Positions 26,360 through 35,118 of a stretch of 64,000 bases of DNA are shown here, piece by piece. Source of the stretch: Nitrosomonas communis (GTDB taxonomy: Bacteria; Pseudomonadota; Gammaproteobacteria; Burkholderiales; Nitrosomonadaceae); contig NZ_CP011451.1 of the NCBI RefSeq assembly GCF_001007935.1, positions 124,001 through 188,000 on the forward strand, given 5' to 3'. Every line of letters starts with the position of its first letter. The first letter of the stretch is position 1. The translations under genes were made by a program, and so were the position numbers. The notes beneath the pieces were generated by a model, which worked only from the letters and a program-made list of their open reading frames with translations, was not told the DNA's origin and did no database searches.

Positions 26360-27499
26360 ATGGCAAAAATGATGCGTGCTGTACGGTTTTTTGCTCTTCT
26401 TGGGATCGCTTTGTTCCTGTCATTTCCCATTTATAGCGATGTGATCCCAGATGATTCATATATTGCAGGTTATGCCACAGGGATGCTCAAACGTGATTTT
26501 CAACTTGATCTCTCTTCCCTGGTGGTACGCAACGGTGTTATTACCTTGCCAGTCGGTAACTTGTCACCCGAAGATCGTGCTCAAGTTCAACAAATGTTAT
26601 CTGAAATCCCGGGAGTAACCGGTGTCGAATTGGTTGAGGGCGTTCCTCAACAAGAGCTGGCGGTTCTGCCACCGCCAGCTAAACAGGAAACACCGATCAC
26701 TCCCTCTGGGAAAGTCGCGAAAGTTTTTCCTACGGGTTTTTTACCAACCGGCCATTTATTTTTGCCATTACTGGCTGACCCACGCTGGGCACATTTCTCT
26801 GCCAGTTATCGCAATTATGTAGGTGCCGATATTGATGGAGAAAATAATGGGGCAGTCAGCTTCGGCGAAACTATCCCCTTCTATCGCGCCAATCTTGGCC
26901 CAACCACGATCCAATGGGAAGCAGGACTGCAAGCGGGTGTTTTTAGCGACTTTAATCTCGATGCAAAATCTTCCGATCTGATCAATACTGATTTTATTGC
27001 TTCTGTTTACTCAAGCATGCGCATGGGTCAACTTTCCGCTTTTGCCCGTATTTTTCATCAAAGCTCGCATCTCGGCGATGAGTTTTTACTGAGAACCCGG
27101 TTGGAACGCGTCAATCTGAGTTATGAAGGGGCTGATCTCAAGCTTTCATATGAGCTGCCATACGGAATCCGAGTCTATGGCGGAGGGGGGGGTATTTTCC
27201 ACAAACATCCTTCAACCATTAAACCCTGGTCAATTCAATATGGGCTTGAATTCAGAAGCCCTTGGCGTCTCGATTTTGCCGCAATGAGACCTCTACTGGC
27301 TGTTGACTTAAAGAATCACCAACAGAACGATTGGAACGTGGATGTGTCTGCCAGAGCCGGTTTTCAGTTCGACACGCATCAGGTATTTGGTCGCAAACTG
27401 CAGTTTATGATAGAGTATTTTAACGGTAACTCTCCCACTGGTCAGTTTTACAAAGAGAAAGCTGAGTATCTCGGAATCGGTGCGCACTATCACTTTTAA
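26360..27499 (+). CDS. Exported DUF1207 protein with N-terminal BON-like domain
   Basis: 379 residues with a signal peptide (MRAVRFFALLGIALFLSFPIYSD). Residues about 30-90 (YIAGYATGMLKRDFQLDLSS...LSEIPGVTGVELVEG) resemble a BON domain, found in periplasmic and outer-membrane proteins. The rest matches DUF1207: FPTGFLPTGHLFLPLLADPRWAHFSASYR, followed by alternating amphipathic strands ending in aromatic F (LGIGAHYHF), as in outer-membrane beta-barrels. Function unknown; probably a cell-envelope protein. It follows the cupin gene by 137 bp on the same strand; a MITE copy lies downstream. Confidence 0.88.
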   Translation: MAKMMRAVRFFALLGIALFLSFPIYSDVIPDDSYIAGYATGMLKRDFQLDLSSLVVRNGVITLPVGNLSPEDRAQVQQMLSEIPGVTGVELVEGVPQQELAVLPPPAKQETPITPSGKVAKVFPTGFLPTGHLFLPLLADPRWAHFSASYRNYVGADIDGENNGAVSFGETIPFYRANLGPTTIQWEAGLQAGVFSDFNLDAKSSDLINTDFIASVYSSMRMGQLSAFARIFHQSSHLGDEFLLRTRLERVNLSYEGADLKLSYELPYGIRVYGGGGGIFHKHPSTIKPWSIQYGLEFRSPWRLDFAAMRPLLAVDLKNHQQNDWNVDVSARAGFQFDTHQVFGRKLQFMIEYFNGNSPTGQFYKEKAEYLGIGAHYHF

Positions 27500-27568
27500 C
27501 TTTAAACCCAGTAAGTGTATAGCGCAAAGGAAGATAAATCAGTGAGGCAGGCACATTGAGGCTATATC

Positions 27569-27671
27569 ATTCCATTTCCAAATCAAAAATGAGGCGAAGG
27601 CGAGCCGCAGACAGTATAAATAATACGGCAAGGTGAAGCCGACAAAGTCAGTTTTGATTTGGAAATGGAAT
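27569..27671. repeat. 103-bp MITE-like element, reverse orientation
   Basis: ATTCCATTTCCAAATCAAAA at the left and TTTTGATTTGGAAATGGAAT at the right: a perfect 20-bp terminal inverted repeat, the cleanest pair in the window. Confidence 0.9.
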
Positions 27672-27730
27672 TAGATCATGGCTTTGAGCTAGCCCTTACT
27701 TACTAATCGTTACCATTCCAACATTGCTGA

Positions 27731-28297
27731 TTATTTCATCAACTCACACATGAGGCTGTTCACGTCTACCGGCGTTCCCAAGCGGCGAGCAACCTCTAAA
27801 ATTTGGCCAGATCTGGGCTTGACTAAACGGGAACATGCTTTCGAGTTTGCATAAATGCTGTCTTGACAGTAAGCCGGCCTTGCACCCGAGCAAGCAGATG
27901 TATTGGCGTAGCTAGAACTGCTGCAATAGGATGGGTACGATGCGAAACATGCACCGGAATTGGCATAGCTATCACTTTCGCAATAAGCTTCGTTAGCCAG
28001 GAAGCAGGCACCTGAATTGGCGTAACTAGAGCTACTGCAATATATTGGGTGTGATATGAAGCACGCACCCGAATTCGCATTGCTATCGCTTTCACAGTAA
28101 AATGCATTCATCAGGAAACATGCTCCTGAGTTAGCAAAGCTTGTACTATCACAATAGGAGGGATGCGAGGCAAAGCATACTATGGCATCAGCATTGGTAG
28201 TACTTTTACAATATTCTGGCGGCTCAGTAGAAAATGTATAACCGTTGAACAGATTCAAAAGCAGAAACAATAGCATGGACCGCCAGATACTTATCAT
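27731..28297 (-). CDS. Secreted protein of seven 19-residue Cys repeats
   Basis: No known family. After a signal peptide (MISIWRSMLLFLLLNLFNGY) come seven tandem units of 19 residues with the pattern xxYCxSxSxANSGACFxxx, each with two Cys 11 residues apart (for example PSYCDSTSFANSGACFLMN and EAYCESDSYANSGACFASY). The tail QILEVARRLGTPVDVNSLMCELMK lacks repeats. Fourteen regularly spaced Cys in an exported protein suggest a disulphide-laddered solenoid or metal binding. The start at 28297 has GGAGTGGG upstream; the frame is open 17 codons further. A neighbouring degenerate HNH gene points the same way. Confidence 0.75.
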   Translation of the reverse strand: MISIWRSMLLFLLLNLFNGYTFSTEPPEYCKSTTNADAIVCFASHPSYCDSTSFANSGACFLMNAFYCESDSNANSGACFISHPIYCSSSSYANSGACFLANEAYCESDSYANSGACFASYPSYCSSSSYANTSACSGARPAYCQDSIYANSKACSRLVKPRSGQILEVARRLGTPVDVNSLMCELMK

Positions 28298-28581
28298 CAC
28301 CCACTCCGATATGTCTCTTAAACTTTGTCCTGAACCTGAAAAGAACACTCATTCCGCTCAACACCCCAAACAGCATCAACATAACAAAGCATTAGGTTGT
28401 CAGCCAATTAGCTGGGTTTAAATCCATTCGAAATTTCAAATAAAATCCTGGAACTTCCTCGTTCAATTAATCCAGCTAATTTAATCAATCATTCAAGTAG
28501 AATAATCAGATATTGACTGTTAGCAGTACTATTTTCTGGAAACATTTCCCAGACAGTGAAAAATAAGTCATAGACAACAGA
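28298..28581. other. Intergenic stretch, nothing recognised
   Basis: No gene, repeat or hairpin of note. Confidence 0.4.
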
Positions 28582-28902
28582 TCAAACGTCAGCATTGTGT
28601 GGCATATTCACATTTTGGGTGGGCATTAAGCCAGATCGATCAGCTGTAACTCTGCAATGTGGCTTATCATTAGCAATATCGAAATCATTTTGCAAGTGAA
28701 ATGGCTGCAGGTTTTCCAGGTGATCCGGACTACCTGGTTTAACATTTACAATCTTCCAGCCATATTCTGACTTTGCATTATTATAATTTTGTCGATTTAT
28801 CCATGCACCACATTGATCCTTGCGCCACTCGGATATATCTTGCTCTTGCGTCCCTCTTCCTTTTTCCCAGACTGCCTGTACCAGATTAACATCAATAGCC
28901 AT
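28582..28902 (-). CDS. HNH-like protein lacking the catalytic His pair
   Basis: About 106 residues. WRKDQCGAWINRQNYNNAKSEYGWKI...PDHLENLQPFHLQND follows the layout of small HNH endonuclease-like proteins (DxCGAWI, SEYGWxI, NLxPLHxxN). In active relatives the central strand reads WEIDHIxP; here it is WKIVNVKP, so the metal-binding Asp-His is replaced and nuclease activity is unlikely. The start ATG at 28902 has AGGAG upstream; an earlier ATG at 28917 overlaps that site. No signal peptide. It may be a nucleic-acid-binding derivative or a decaying gene. Confidence 0.65.
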   Translation of the reverse strand: MAIDVNLVQAVWEKGRGTQEQDISEWRKDQCGAWINRQNYNNAKSEYGWKIVNVKPGSPDHLENLQPFHLQNDFDIANDKPHCRVTADRSGLMPTQNVNMPHNADV

Positions 28903-29192
28903 AGTCTTCTCCTGCAAAAAGGTTTTTTAAATATTTCCTAATGATCAGAACGAGTATTTTCCGCACTGCCATATTTAAAATTTATCAATCCTATTTTTCA
29001 GCCTCTTATTAGAATTAGAATACAGGATAAGCAGCAAATTCCATCATGCAGATAACAAAGGAAATTATCAGCAATATATGGCTTATCTCCTGCTGTGCTC
29101 TGAGAAGCACAGGCTGAGTATTTACCATGGAGAAATGATCGACGCTGGCGCATGCCATTCTCACGGCGCCGGAAGCAAAGAAACTCGCTCTA
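28903..29192. other. Intergenic stretch, nothing recognised
   Basis: No gene seen; ends at a truncated MITE copy. Confidence 0.4.
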
Positions 29193-29235
29193 TCTGCGGC
29201 TCGCTTTCGCGTCATTTATAATTTAGAAATGGAAT
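29193..29235. repeat. MITE-like element, right half only
   Basis: TCTGCGGCTCGCTTTCGCGT followed by TTAGAAATGGAAT; the left half is missing. The CopA relic starts directly at its end. Confidence 0.75.
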
Positions 29236-29236
29236 A

Positions 29237-29695
29237 ATGAGTAATCATTGCCGCACTGCTGAGGCTGTCGCCGCCAAGCTTGCGATCACCGAAGTCAAAC
29301 CAGAGATTCTGCCGGAAGACAAAGGCAAAATTGGCAGAAAACTACGGGGGCAGCCAGAAAGGTAGCTATGATCGTCGATGACATCGACAATGTACCCGCA
29401 TTGGCTTGCGGCCGATGTAGGCATTGCTATCGGGACAGGGACCGATGTCGCCATGAAAAGCGCGGGCATTACATGTCTCAAAGGCGGCCTGTCCGGTATT
29501 GTTCGCGCTCGCAAGCTATCCATGGCAATCATGAGCAATATCCGACAAAAACTGGTCTTCGTGTTTATTAACAACGCTGCTGGAGTACCTGTAGCAGCAG
29601 GTATGCTCTATCCTTTCTTTAGCATCCTGCTCTCGCCGATATTCGCTGCCGCCGTCATGTCACTTTATTCGATCGTATCATTAGTAATACTTTGA
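29237..29695 (+). pseudogene. copA: C-terminal relic of a Cu/heavy-metal P-type ATPase
   Basis: Fragments of the P-domain and last membrane helices of a P1B-type ATPase, which exports Cu(I) or similar ions. First frame: CRTAEAVAAKLAITEVKPEILPEDKGKIGRKL; second: [17 protein letters not shown]; third: [21 protein letters not shown] and [36 protein letters not shown]. At least two frameshifts separate them, one from an extra T in GCTTGCGGCC. The hinge GDGxND is changed to VDDIDN. About two thirds of the gene is gone, with the break at the end of a MITE. Confidence 0.88.
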
Positions 29696-30260
29696 GATTA
29701 CAGCTCGTTTCTCTCGAGTAATCGGCCGATAACGTGGCTGCAATACATAAAAATTATCAGAATTTTTTTCAATTTGAGTTAGCCAAATTACTTTCCGGAT
29801 CATTTCTCAACATGTTTGACAACATATAGGATTCTGGGTACATTCCGGCTAGATTAAAAAATATTTAAATTAACTTTCCTTCCAATGCAATGATATTAAG
29901 AATAACGCGCTTCTCGAATGCATGCGCTCGAAGATGATCGGAGTAAAATATCAAGACTTCTCTCGAAGCATAATGCGTGACTCCGGGCTGAACTCGAAGC
30001 GGCATAGGAAGCTGCCGATCAGTGCTGTAATTACGGAAAGCGTCAGTCGATGTGGTGCAGTCTTGAGAGCCTTGGCGCATGAGTCATGGATTAAACATTT
30101 TTTGAATAGCTTACCTAAATCGTGCGTTTCCAAGGGAGTTACATTGATACTTATGTCCAGAAGAAAAATCGTATTCCTATCGGCCACCGTTAAAAATCAA
30201 TTATACGGGGCCAGACTCATCGTGCATTCATCTGATAGATATCTCATATTACGCACTGCT
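29696..30260. other. Intergenic stretch, nothing recognised
   Basis: An open frame on the plus strand joins the pentapeptide gene from 29922, but the 113 codons before 30261 have no family resemblance and precede a good signal peptide. A 71-codon minus frame (29865-30080) is also unsupported. Confidence 0.45.
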
Positions 30261-30914
30261 ATGCACCCTGCTTTCCGATTGCTCGCTAATTGTTTTCGAT
30301 GCTCTCTCTTGCTAGTTTTGTTTATTTGCTTTGAAGCACTTGCCCAAGGAGCGCGCAGTATAGAAGGATGCAATATCCGGCGGGGCACGTTTTGTGTGGA
30401 TATGAACCTGTATGGGAGCGATCTTCAAAATGAGAATCTGGCAAATTCTCAGTTCACTCGGTCGATACTTTCCAAAGCGAATCTGACTGGAGCCAATCTG
30501 AATGAAGCGAACCTATCGAGTACCCAACTACGCGAGGCCAACTTGAACCAGGCCTCACTGGTAAAAACGAATGCCCGGGGCGCACGCTTCAATGACGCCC
30601 AACTGGTAAAAGCGAATCTGCAAGGGGCCATTCTACAAAATGCTGATCTCAGTGGCGCTAATTTAACAGGAGCCATGCTGACCAACGCAGATCTCACCAA
30701 CGCAAAGCTTGGCAATGCCATACTCGATAATGCCGATATTCAGCGTGCTAATATGCGCGCAACTCATTTGCGGGGAGCATCTCTGGTTAACGCTAATTTG
30801 CAGGGAGTAAATTTTACTGGTGCCGATCTGACTGACGCAGATCTGAGTGGAGCCAATCTCGATCAGACTATTTTTAACATGACACGTACGAGCGGATGCA
30901 AGAACTGCCCCTAA
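30261..30914 (+). CDS. Exported pentapeptide-repeat protein
   Basis: 217 residues. Signal peptide MHPAFRLLANCFRCSLLLVLFICFEALAQG, then a Cys pair (IEGCNIRRGTFCVD) and about 28 pentapeptide units A(N/D)LxX from residue 50 to 205 (ANLTGANLNEANLSS, ADLSGANLTGAMLTNADLTN), ending in a Cys pair (SGCKNCP). Such repeats fold as a right-handed quadrilateral beta-helix. Most pentapeptide proteins are cytoplasmic; this one is predicted to be periplasmic or exported with Cys-capped ends. Function unknown. ATG at 30261 chosen for the signal peptide; no strong ribosome-binding site, and an in-frame ATG at 30153 is possible. Confidence 0.82.
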   Translation: MHPAFRLLANCFRCSLLLVLFICFEALAQGARSIEGCNIRRGTFCVDMNLYGSDLQNENLANSQFTRSILSKANLTGANLNEANLSSTQLREANLNQASLVKTNARGARFNDAQLVKANLQGAILQNADLSGANLTGAMLTNADLTNAKLGNAILDNADIQRANMRATHLRGASLVNANLQGVNFTGADLTDADLSGANLDQTIFNMTRTSGCKNCP

Positions 30915-31136
30915 AGCGTGCGATGCTTCTCCAACTCTTGTGTATCAGCAGCATACAACTCGAATAGCGCCTGAATCTACTCATCGAATCTTTGTAACCA
31001 GATTGATTAAATAAATGATGCAGATTCGCGTCACCGCTGGTCGGCAATAGCAAGTGAGGGAGCTATCATCACGACGGTATCACGACTCCTGCTATTCATT
31101 ATAAGAGCCTGGTAATTGTATAATTCTATACATCTT

Positions 31137-31236
31137 TTCCCATATCTAAATTAAACCGTCTTTATTGGTTTCTCTTTACTGCTTATTTACACTGCCTGCG
31201 GTTCGCCTTTATGTTATTTCTGATTGAGAATGAAAC
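31137..31236. repeat. MITE-like element, decayed copy
   Basis: CCATATCTAAATTAAACCGT at the left, CTGCGGTTCGCCTTTATG internally and GATTGAGAATGAAAC at the right; clearly related but with many substitutions. Confidence 0.6.
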
Positions 31237-31368
31237 TGCGTGAAGAGAATATTTGATTAAGGATAATCCTCCCTCTAAAACAAAGTATCGCAGGGAGTCC
31301 CACCACTTCTTTACTCTATCCGTATACTTTCTTAGTAGCGTTCGTTCGCTTGGTTACAGACTGTAATA

Positions 31369-31535
31369 ACGTGAGTTCGACATAAGAATCATCACATCTC
31401 GATTGGAAGAGCTTGAGGAAGTCTGATATTAAGCGAGGGTTTCTTCTCATGAATAATGAGGGAGATTTTTCTCTAAAATCGCTTCACCATAAGGAATTCA
31501 GGTTCCCTTTACAGCTTTTCTTATCCTGAAATCAA
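31369..31535. mobile_element. Internally deleted IS982 derivative
   Basis: The first ~80 bases match the left end of the IS982 at 11641 (ACGTGAGTTCGACATAAGAA, TGATATTAAGCGAGGG) and the last ~50 match its right end (CATAAGGAATTCAGGT, TACAGCTTTTCTTAT). All of the transposase is missing. The right terminal repeat is eroded. Confidence 0.82.
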
Positions 31536-31545
31536 TTGAATATGG

Positions 31546-31569
31546 CAAAAAAATACCGCCCGAAGGCGG
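31546..31569 (-). terminator. Intrinsic terminator
   Basis: On the minus strand CCGCC-TTCG-GGCGG is followed by TATTTTTTT, about 140 bases downstream of the hypothetical gene at 31708-32130. Confidence 0.75.
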
Positions 31570-31707
31570 CTTAAATAAGTAGCATGTCATGCCAACAAGG
31601 TCAGCCGTACTACATGGCATACTTGGGAGATATCGATTCCCTCGGCACCTTCGTTTTCTTTTAGGAGCCTTTAATTCCCGCCGAAGACTTTCAGAATTAA
31701 AGAAATT

Positions 31708-32130
31708 CTATTGAAGATTTTTAGGTGGCGGTAATATGAACTGGAGCTGCTCTTGCTTGCCGTTTACAATATCATCTGTTAATTGGCAAAGATAATTTAT
31801 TGTAATGATTGAAAAACCTGGCTCAAGCTCTTCTATCTCGCCATGCTGATTTTCAAGCATATTGATAACCGCAAAAAGTGAGCCATACTCAAGAGCAACA
31901 GTCGTGTTATGTTCATCCACAGAGGGGGCAACAATTATCTTATCTTGATATTTTAACTGCTGAGGTACTGGAGCAATAATATTGGTTTCATTCTTGTATA
32001 AAAGATTATCGTATGTCCCATAATCGACAAGCAAAACGCCAGAGTAATTCTTTTCATTGCAAAACTGTCGAAGGATATTGGCGTAATCACGATTTGACTC
32101 AGTTTTGATATTAGGATGTAGCTTTTTCAT
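31708..32130 (-). CDS. Hypothetical protein
   Basis: 140 residues, family not recognised. Soluble, no signal peptide. MKKLHPNIKTESNRDYANILRQFCNEKNYSGVLLVDYGTYDNLLY suggests an alpha/beta fold; the rest has IIAPVPQQLKYQDKIIVAPSVDEHNTTVALEYGSLFAVINML. An ideal AAGGAGGTAATA ribosome-binding site precedes the ATG and a clear terminator follows, so it is almost certainly expressed as a single-gene unit. It stands alone between mobile-element derivatives. Confidence 0.7.
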   Translation of the reverse strand: MKKLHPNIKTESNRDYANILRQFCNEKNYSGVLLVDYGTYDNLLYKNETNIIAPVPQQLKYQDKIIVAPSVDEHNTTVALEYGSLFAVINMLENQHGEIEELEPGFSIITINYLCQLTDDIVNGKQEQLQFILPPPKNLQ

Positions 32131-32547
32131 TATTACCTCCTTATAAAGTTGTCACTACAGCTGCCGAACTTTTATCAGACAACTCTATGTTTTAACAATA
32201 AAATGACACTTTATTGCTGGGATAACAAGGCATTTAGTGTCATGCATATATATAGCTGCCCTGTTTGATAGATAGGATGAAGTTTTAGTCCAATCCGCCT
32301 GTTTCGATACGGCAGTATGGATTACGCATGTTGGTTGTGTTGATTATTGAGAATGATTTTGATTGTTTAGTAATATTGATTTCGTTGTTTCAATCTGTTT
32401 GATTCCTTTTTGTTCGATTTGTTCTTCTTGTGGTTGTAGTCTCGCTATGATGCGATCTGTTGAAACGTAGAGCAGTATGGGAGCAATAGGAATTGCTGTG
32501 TATGATGCCCATAGTTTTAAAGATATTAGCCTTGCTAGGTTTGCTCG

Positions 32548-32582
32548 TTATCCACATTTTCCGTGGATAATGCTGTGGATAA
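32548..32582. promoter_or_regulatory. Cluster of three DnaA boxes
   Basis: TTATCCACA at 32548-32556, CGTGGATAA (reverse TTATCCACG) at 32562-32570 and TGTGGATAA (reverse TTATCCACA) at 32574-32582. Two perfect consensus boxes and one with a single mismatch in 35 bp, next to an AT-rich stretch. Confidence 0.65.
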
Positions 32583-32757
32583 CAGCCTTATCTTGAGTAT
32601 GGGTAATGCCTATTTCGAGTGCTATAAAAATATGCTAAAGCTTTTTCCTACCTAGCCGATGCAAAATTTGCATCAAGATAATTTTAATTGTTGCTGTATT
32701 GATACTTATCATAATCCTTTGCAACCCAGTGGATTGTTCACGCTACTCACCGGGACC

Positions 32758-32862
32758 TTAAGCGAGGATTCCTCCTCACGAATAATGATGAAACTCTTTT
32801 TTAAAAGCTATTTATCATCAGGAATTCAGATTCTTTTGCTGCTTTCTTATCCCGAGCTCATG
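32758..32862. mobile_element. Second internally deleted IS982 derivative
   Basis: TTAAGCGAGGATTCCTCCTC joins ACGAATAATGATGAAAC and then ATCATCAGGAATTCAG and TTTCTTAT to the right end. The internal junction resembles that of the copy at 31369; the far left end is lost. Confidence 0.65.
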
Positions 32863-32950
32863 TTAATTAGCGATTCAGAAGTGAGTATTTATTGTTCACC
32901 GAATAAATAGTGCGTTGTATTATGTGCGGTGCAATATTAAGTATTCATTT

Positions 32951-34096
32951 TCAAAAACAGCTAAATCGCCGACTATCATCTAAAGCTGCTGGTAGAATCA
33001 ATGTGCTGAATTGTGCGCCTTTAGAAATATCACAAAGCGCCTGGCGCTCAGCCGGATTGTCCATATAGCTTTGCTGATATTCTGCATTTAACACAGGTTT
33101 GCCGTTAGCAATAAAATTGATCAGCGCGTCACACTCATGGAACTCATGACATTGCTCATTAATACTAAAGTCAAAATAATTGATTAAGTCAGGAATTTGA
33201 TCCAAATCATTTTTGAGCCCAACCGACAGCCCCCTTTTATGTGCTTCATTGGCAATAAGCTTGTTAAATGCCAACTGATCCCTGGCGCTTATATCAAAGC
33301 CTGAATTATTTTGATAAGCATCTATATTATCCGGTTCCACGCCATCACAACCTTTTAGTAGGGCTAAATTGAGCCGTGAAATCATGATTTCTGCTACGTT
33401 ATGCGAGCGAATATCAAGCCATCGCTCATCTGGCCAATCATCCAAAGGATTACCCAGTTCAGCAGGCTGGAATTTATCTTTATCTGCTCTAAAATCTTCA
33501 TAACTGCCTGCCGAGAAATAACAGATAACCTTTTTGCCAGAAGCTTTGAGTGTATTAATCAAGGATGGGGAAGAATTAAACAGATCAATATCGTAAAGTT
33601 GAACTGGATAATTCATATCGATGTCATTATCTTCAGTGGTGTCATTCATTGCATTTTTCATTGCGCCTTTCTTAGCAGCTTTTAACTGCCATTGCCAGGT
33701 TATTGCTACAGGCGGTTTGTACCAATTACCAGTAGTAACCGCTGGTGCATCAGGATCAAGTAACGGTGCTTTAGAAAGAAAAAACAATTCAATATTGGAG
33801 TAATTGCTACTAACTGCATCATTATGAGCTTTTACTGCAACAATGAAAGCAGCGCCATCCCATAACTCAATTGAGCCAGATGTGGCATTACCCATATCAA
33901 CATTTTTAATGCTTTCTGGACCGGTAAAAGGAAAAGGTGCATAAAATAACTGATAGCCACTGGCATTTGGAACTGGAGACCATGTAGCCGATATTTTGGT
34001 GCCTTCTTGCGTTACTAAAATAACAGGTGGGTTTAATGCATCTGCTAAAGCGAGACTATTAGTTAATAGAAGAAAAAGTATCAGTATGATCAACAT
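32951..34096 (-). CDS. Exported GH114-type protein with N-terminal Fn3-like domain
   Basis: 381 residues. Signal peptide MLIILILFLLLTNSLALADA, then a fibronectin-III-like segment (PPVILVTQEGTKISATWSPVPNASGYQLFY) to about residue 105, then a GH114 (endo-alpha-1,4-polygalactosaminidase-like) TIM barrel: PPVAITWQWQL, VQLYDIDLFNSS, KKVICYFSAGSYEDFRAD, WPDERWLDIRS, GCDGVEPDNIDAY with the conserved acidic residues, and SVGLKNDLDQIPDL. The family cleaves galactosamine-rich exopolysaccharide in fungi and Pseudomonas PelA; here the substrate is unknown, perhaps the cell's own biofilm polymer. No pel genes are near. Confidence 0.88.
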   Translation of the reverse strand: MLIILILFLLLTNSLALADALNPPVILVTQEGTKISATWSPVPNASGYQLFYAPFPFTGPESIKNVDMGNATSGSIELWDGAAFIVAVKAHNDAVSSNYSNIELFFLSKAPLLDPDAPAVTTGNWYKPPVAITWQWQLKAAKKGAMKNAMNDTTEDNDIDMNYPVQLYDIDLFNSSPSLINTLKASGKKVICYFSAGSYEDFRADKDKFQPAELGNPLDDWPDERWLDIRSHNVAEIMISRLNLALLKGCDGVEPDNIDAYQNNSGFDISARDQLAFNKLIANEAHKRGLSVGLKNDLDQIPDLINYFDFSINEQCHEFHECDALINFIANGKPVLNAEYQQSYMDNPAERQALCDISKGAQFSTLILPAALDDSRRFSCF

Positions 34097-34468
34097 GATA
34101 TTGTTATTTATTCTTTATTATATTATTAATATTAAGGAATAAAAGTTAAGGTGACAATAATACGATTGCATACAATTTTATTCCTCATTAGGAGGAACCT
34201 TGCTAAGAACAACTTATGTATTCTGCCTGTCCGCTATGGAGCCGGAGAAGAAGAAAATCTTCCCTTTGTGATCTTGCACGGTGGAGATCAAATTATGTCT
34301 TGATCCGATGAGTATCTATAGTTTTTCATCACCTTCAAAGATCATAATGCAAGCGTTTTAACTATTTGCGCGAAATATGTCCCTGTTGAGCAGTCGTGCC
34401 AAAGAACGGCAATGACAAAGCATATCATGATAGAGAAATAGCAATCGCAATCGCATATCAAACCAGTT
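34097..34468. other. Intergenic stretch, nothing firmly recognised
   Basis: One broken plus frame reads ILPVRYGAGEEENLPFVILH near 34209-34270, which could be a relic of a longer gene; too short to name. Confidence 0.35.
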
Positions 34469-34885
34469 TCATTTCGATAGCTCTATATCAACGAGTTCGT
34501 TGATTTCAGGAGAGATGAGGCTAAGATATTCGTTTGCCTGATCTATATCCATATTTGCTCTTTCGAATATTTCACTCATTCTGTCAGAAAATGAATCATC
34601 AGTAAAAAATTGGCTTGGCGAATATCCCATAACTTGCGAAACTGTTAACTCAATATATCTTGATGCTATATCAATATAGCTACAATAAAACATTTTCTTT
34701 GAAAGTTGAGCGTAGCACTCCGCTATTTTCTCAATCATGCCAGATACTCTGGATTCTCTGAACCCGGCAACTGCTACCTGTGATGCTTTAGTCATTGCTC
34801 TTTTCACGTCTTGATATGATTGAGCATATACTGAAGACATAACAGAGCTAATTACTATGAACAGCATTATTTTTATTGCTCTCAT
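34469..34885 (-). CDS. Exported hypothetical protein
   Basis: 138 residues with a signal peptide ending in SVYAQS. The mature part is helical, with QDVKRAMTKASQVAVAGFRESRVSGMIEKIAECYAQLSKKMFYCSYIDIASRYIELT; it has two Cys that could pair. No family recognised. No strong ribosome-binding site is evident. A possible periplasmic protein. Confidence 0.55.
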   Translation of the reverse strand: MRAIKIMLFIVISSVMSSVYAQSYQDVKRAMTKASQVAVAGFRESRVSGMIEKIAECYAQLSKKMFYCSYIDIASRYIELTVSQVMGYSPSQFFTDDSFSDRMSEIFERANMDIDQANEYLSLISPEINELVDIELSK

Positions 34886-35118
34886 AATTTCAATTATTTT
34901 GTTAGTCCATGTAAGCGTTTATTTGTTGCGTAACAATAGCTTTCACGTCATAACGCAACTTGCTCAGAGCATTGAATTATGCTCATATCTTAATGGGAAT
35001 CATGAAATTATTTATAATTTAAGACTCTGTACCCTAGTTCAGCTAAAACTAATTTTAGCTGAACAACTTAGCCTAACCTTGGTTTTGTTTAGGAATTAAT
35101 ATTAATTTTCAAAGGGTA

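Larger units (their letters stand above)
30915..31707. other. Intergenic region with MITE and IS982 derivatives
   Basis: No gene seen. Contains the repeat copies at 31137-31236 and 31369-31535 and the terminator of the next minus-strand gene. Confidence 0.6.
32131..32950. other. AT-rich region with DnaA boxes and an IS982 derivative
   Basis: No gene supported. The T-rich stretch 32340-32450 precedes the DnaA-box cluster; an 83-codon frame at 32659-32910 overlies the IS982 derivative and is not called. A 17-bp palindrome GATGCAAAATTTGCATC lies at 32658-32674. Confidence 0.6.

Noticed and set aside
32659..32910. 83-codon plus-strand frame
   Set aside because: Overlies the IS982-derived miniature element; no coding support.
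34200..34290. Fragment ILPVRYGAGEEEN resembling the start of some T6SS VasX-type effectors
   Set aside because: Only about 20 residues, surrounded by stops; could be chance.
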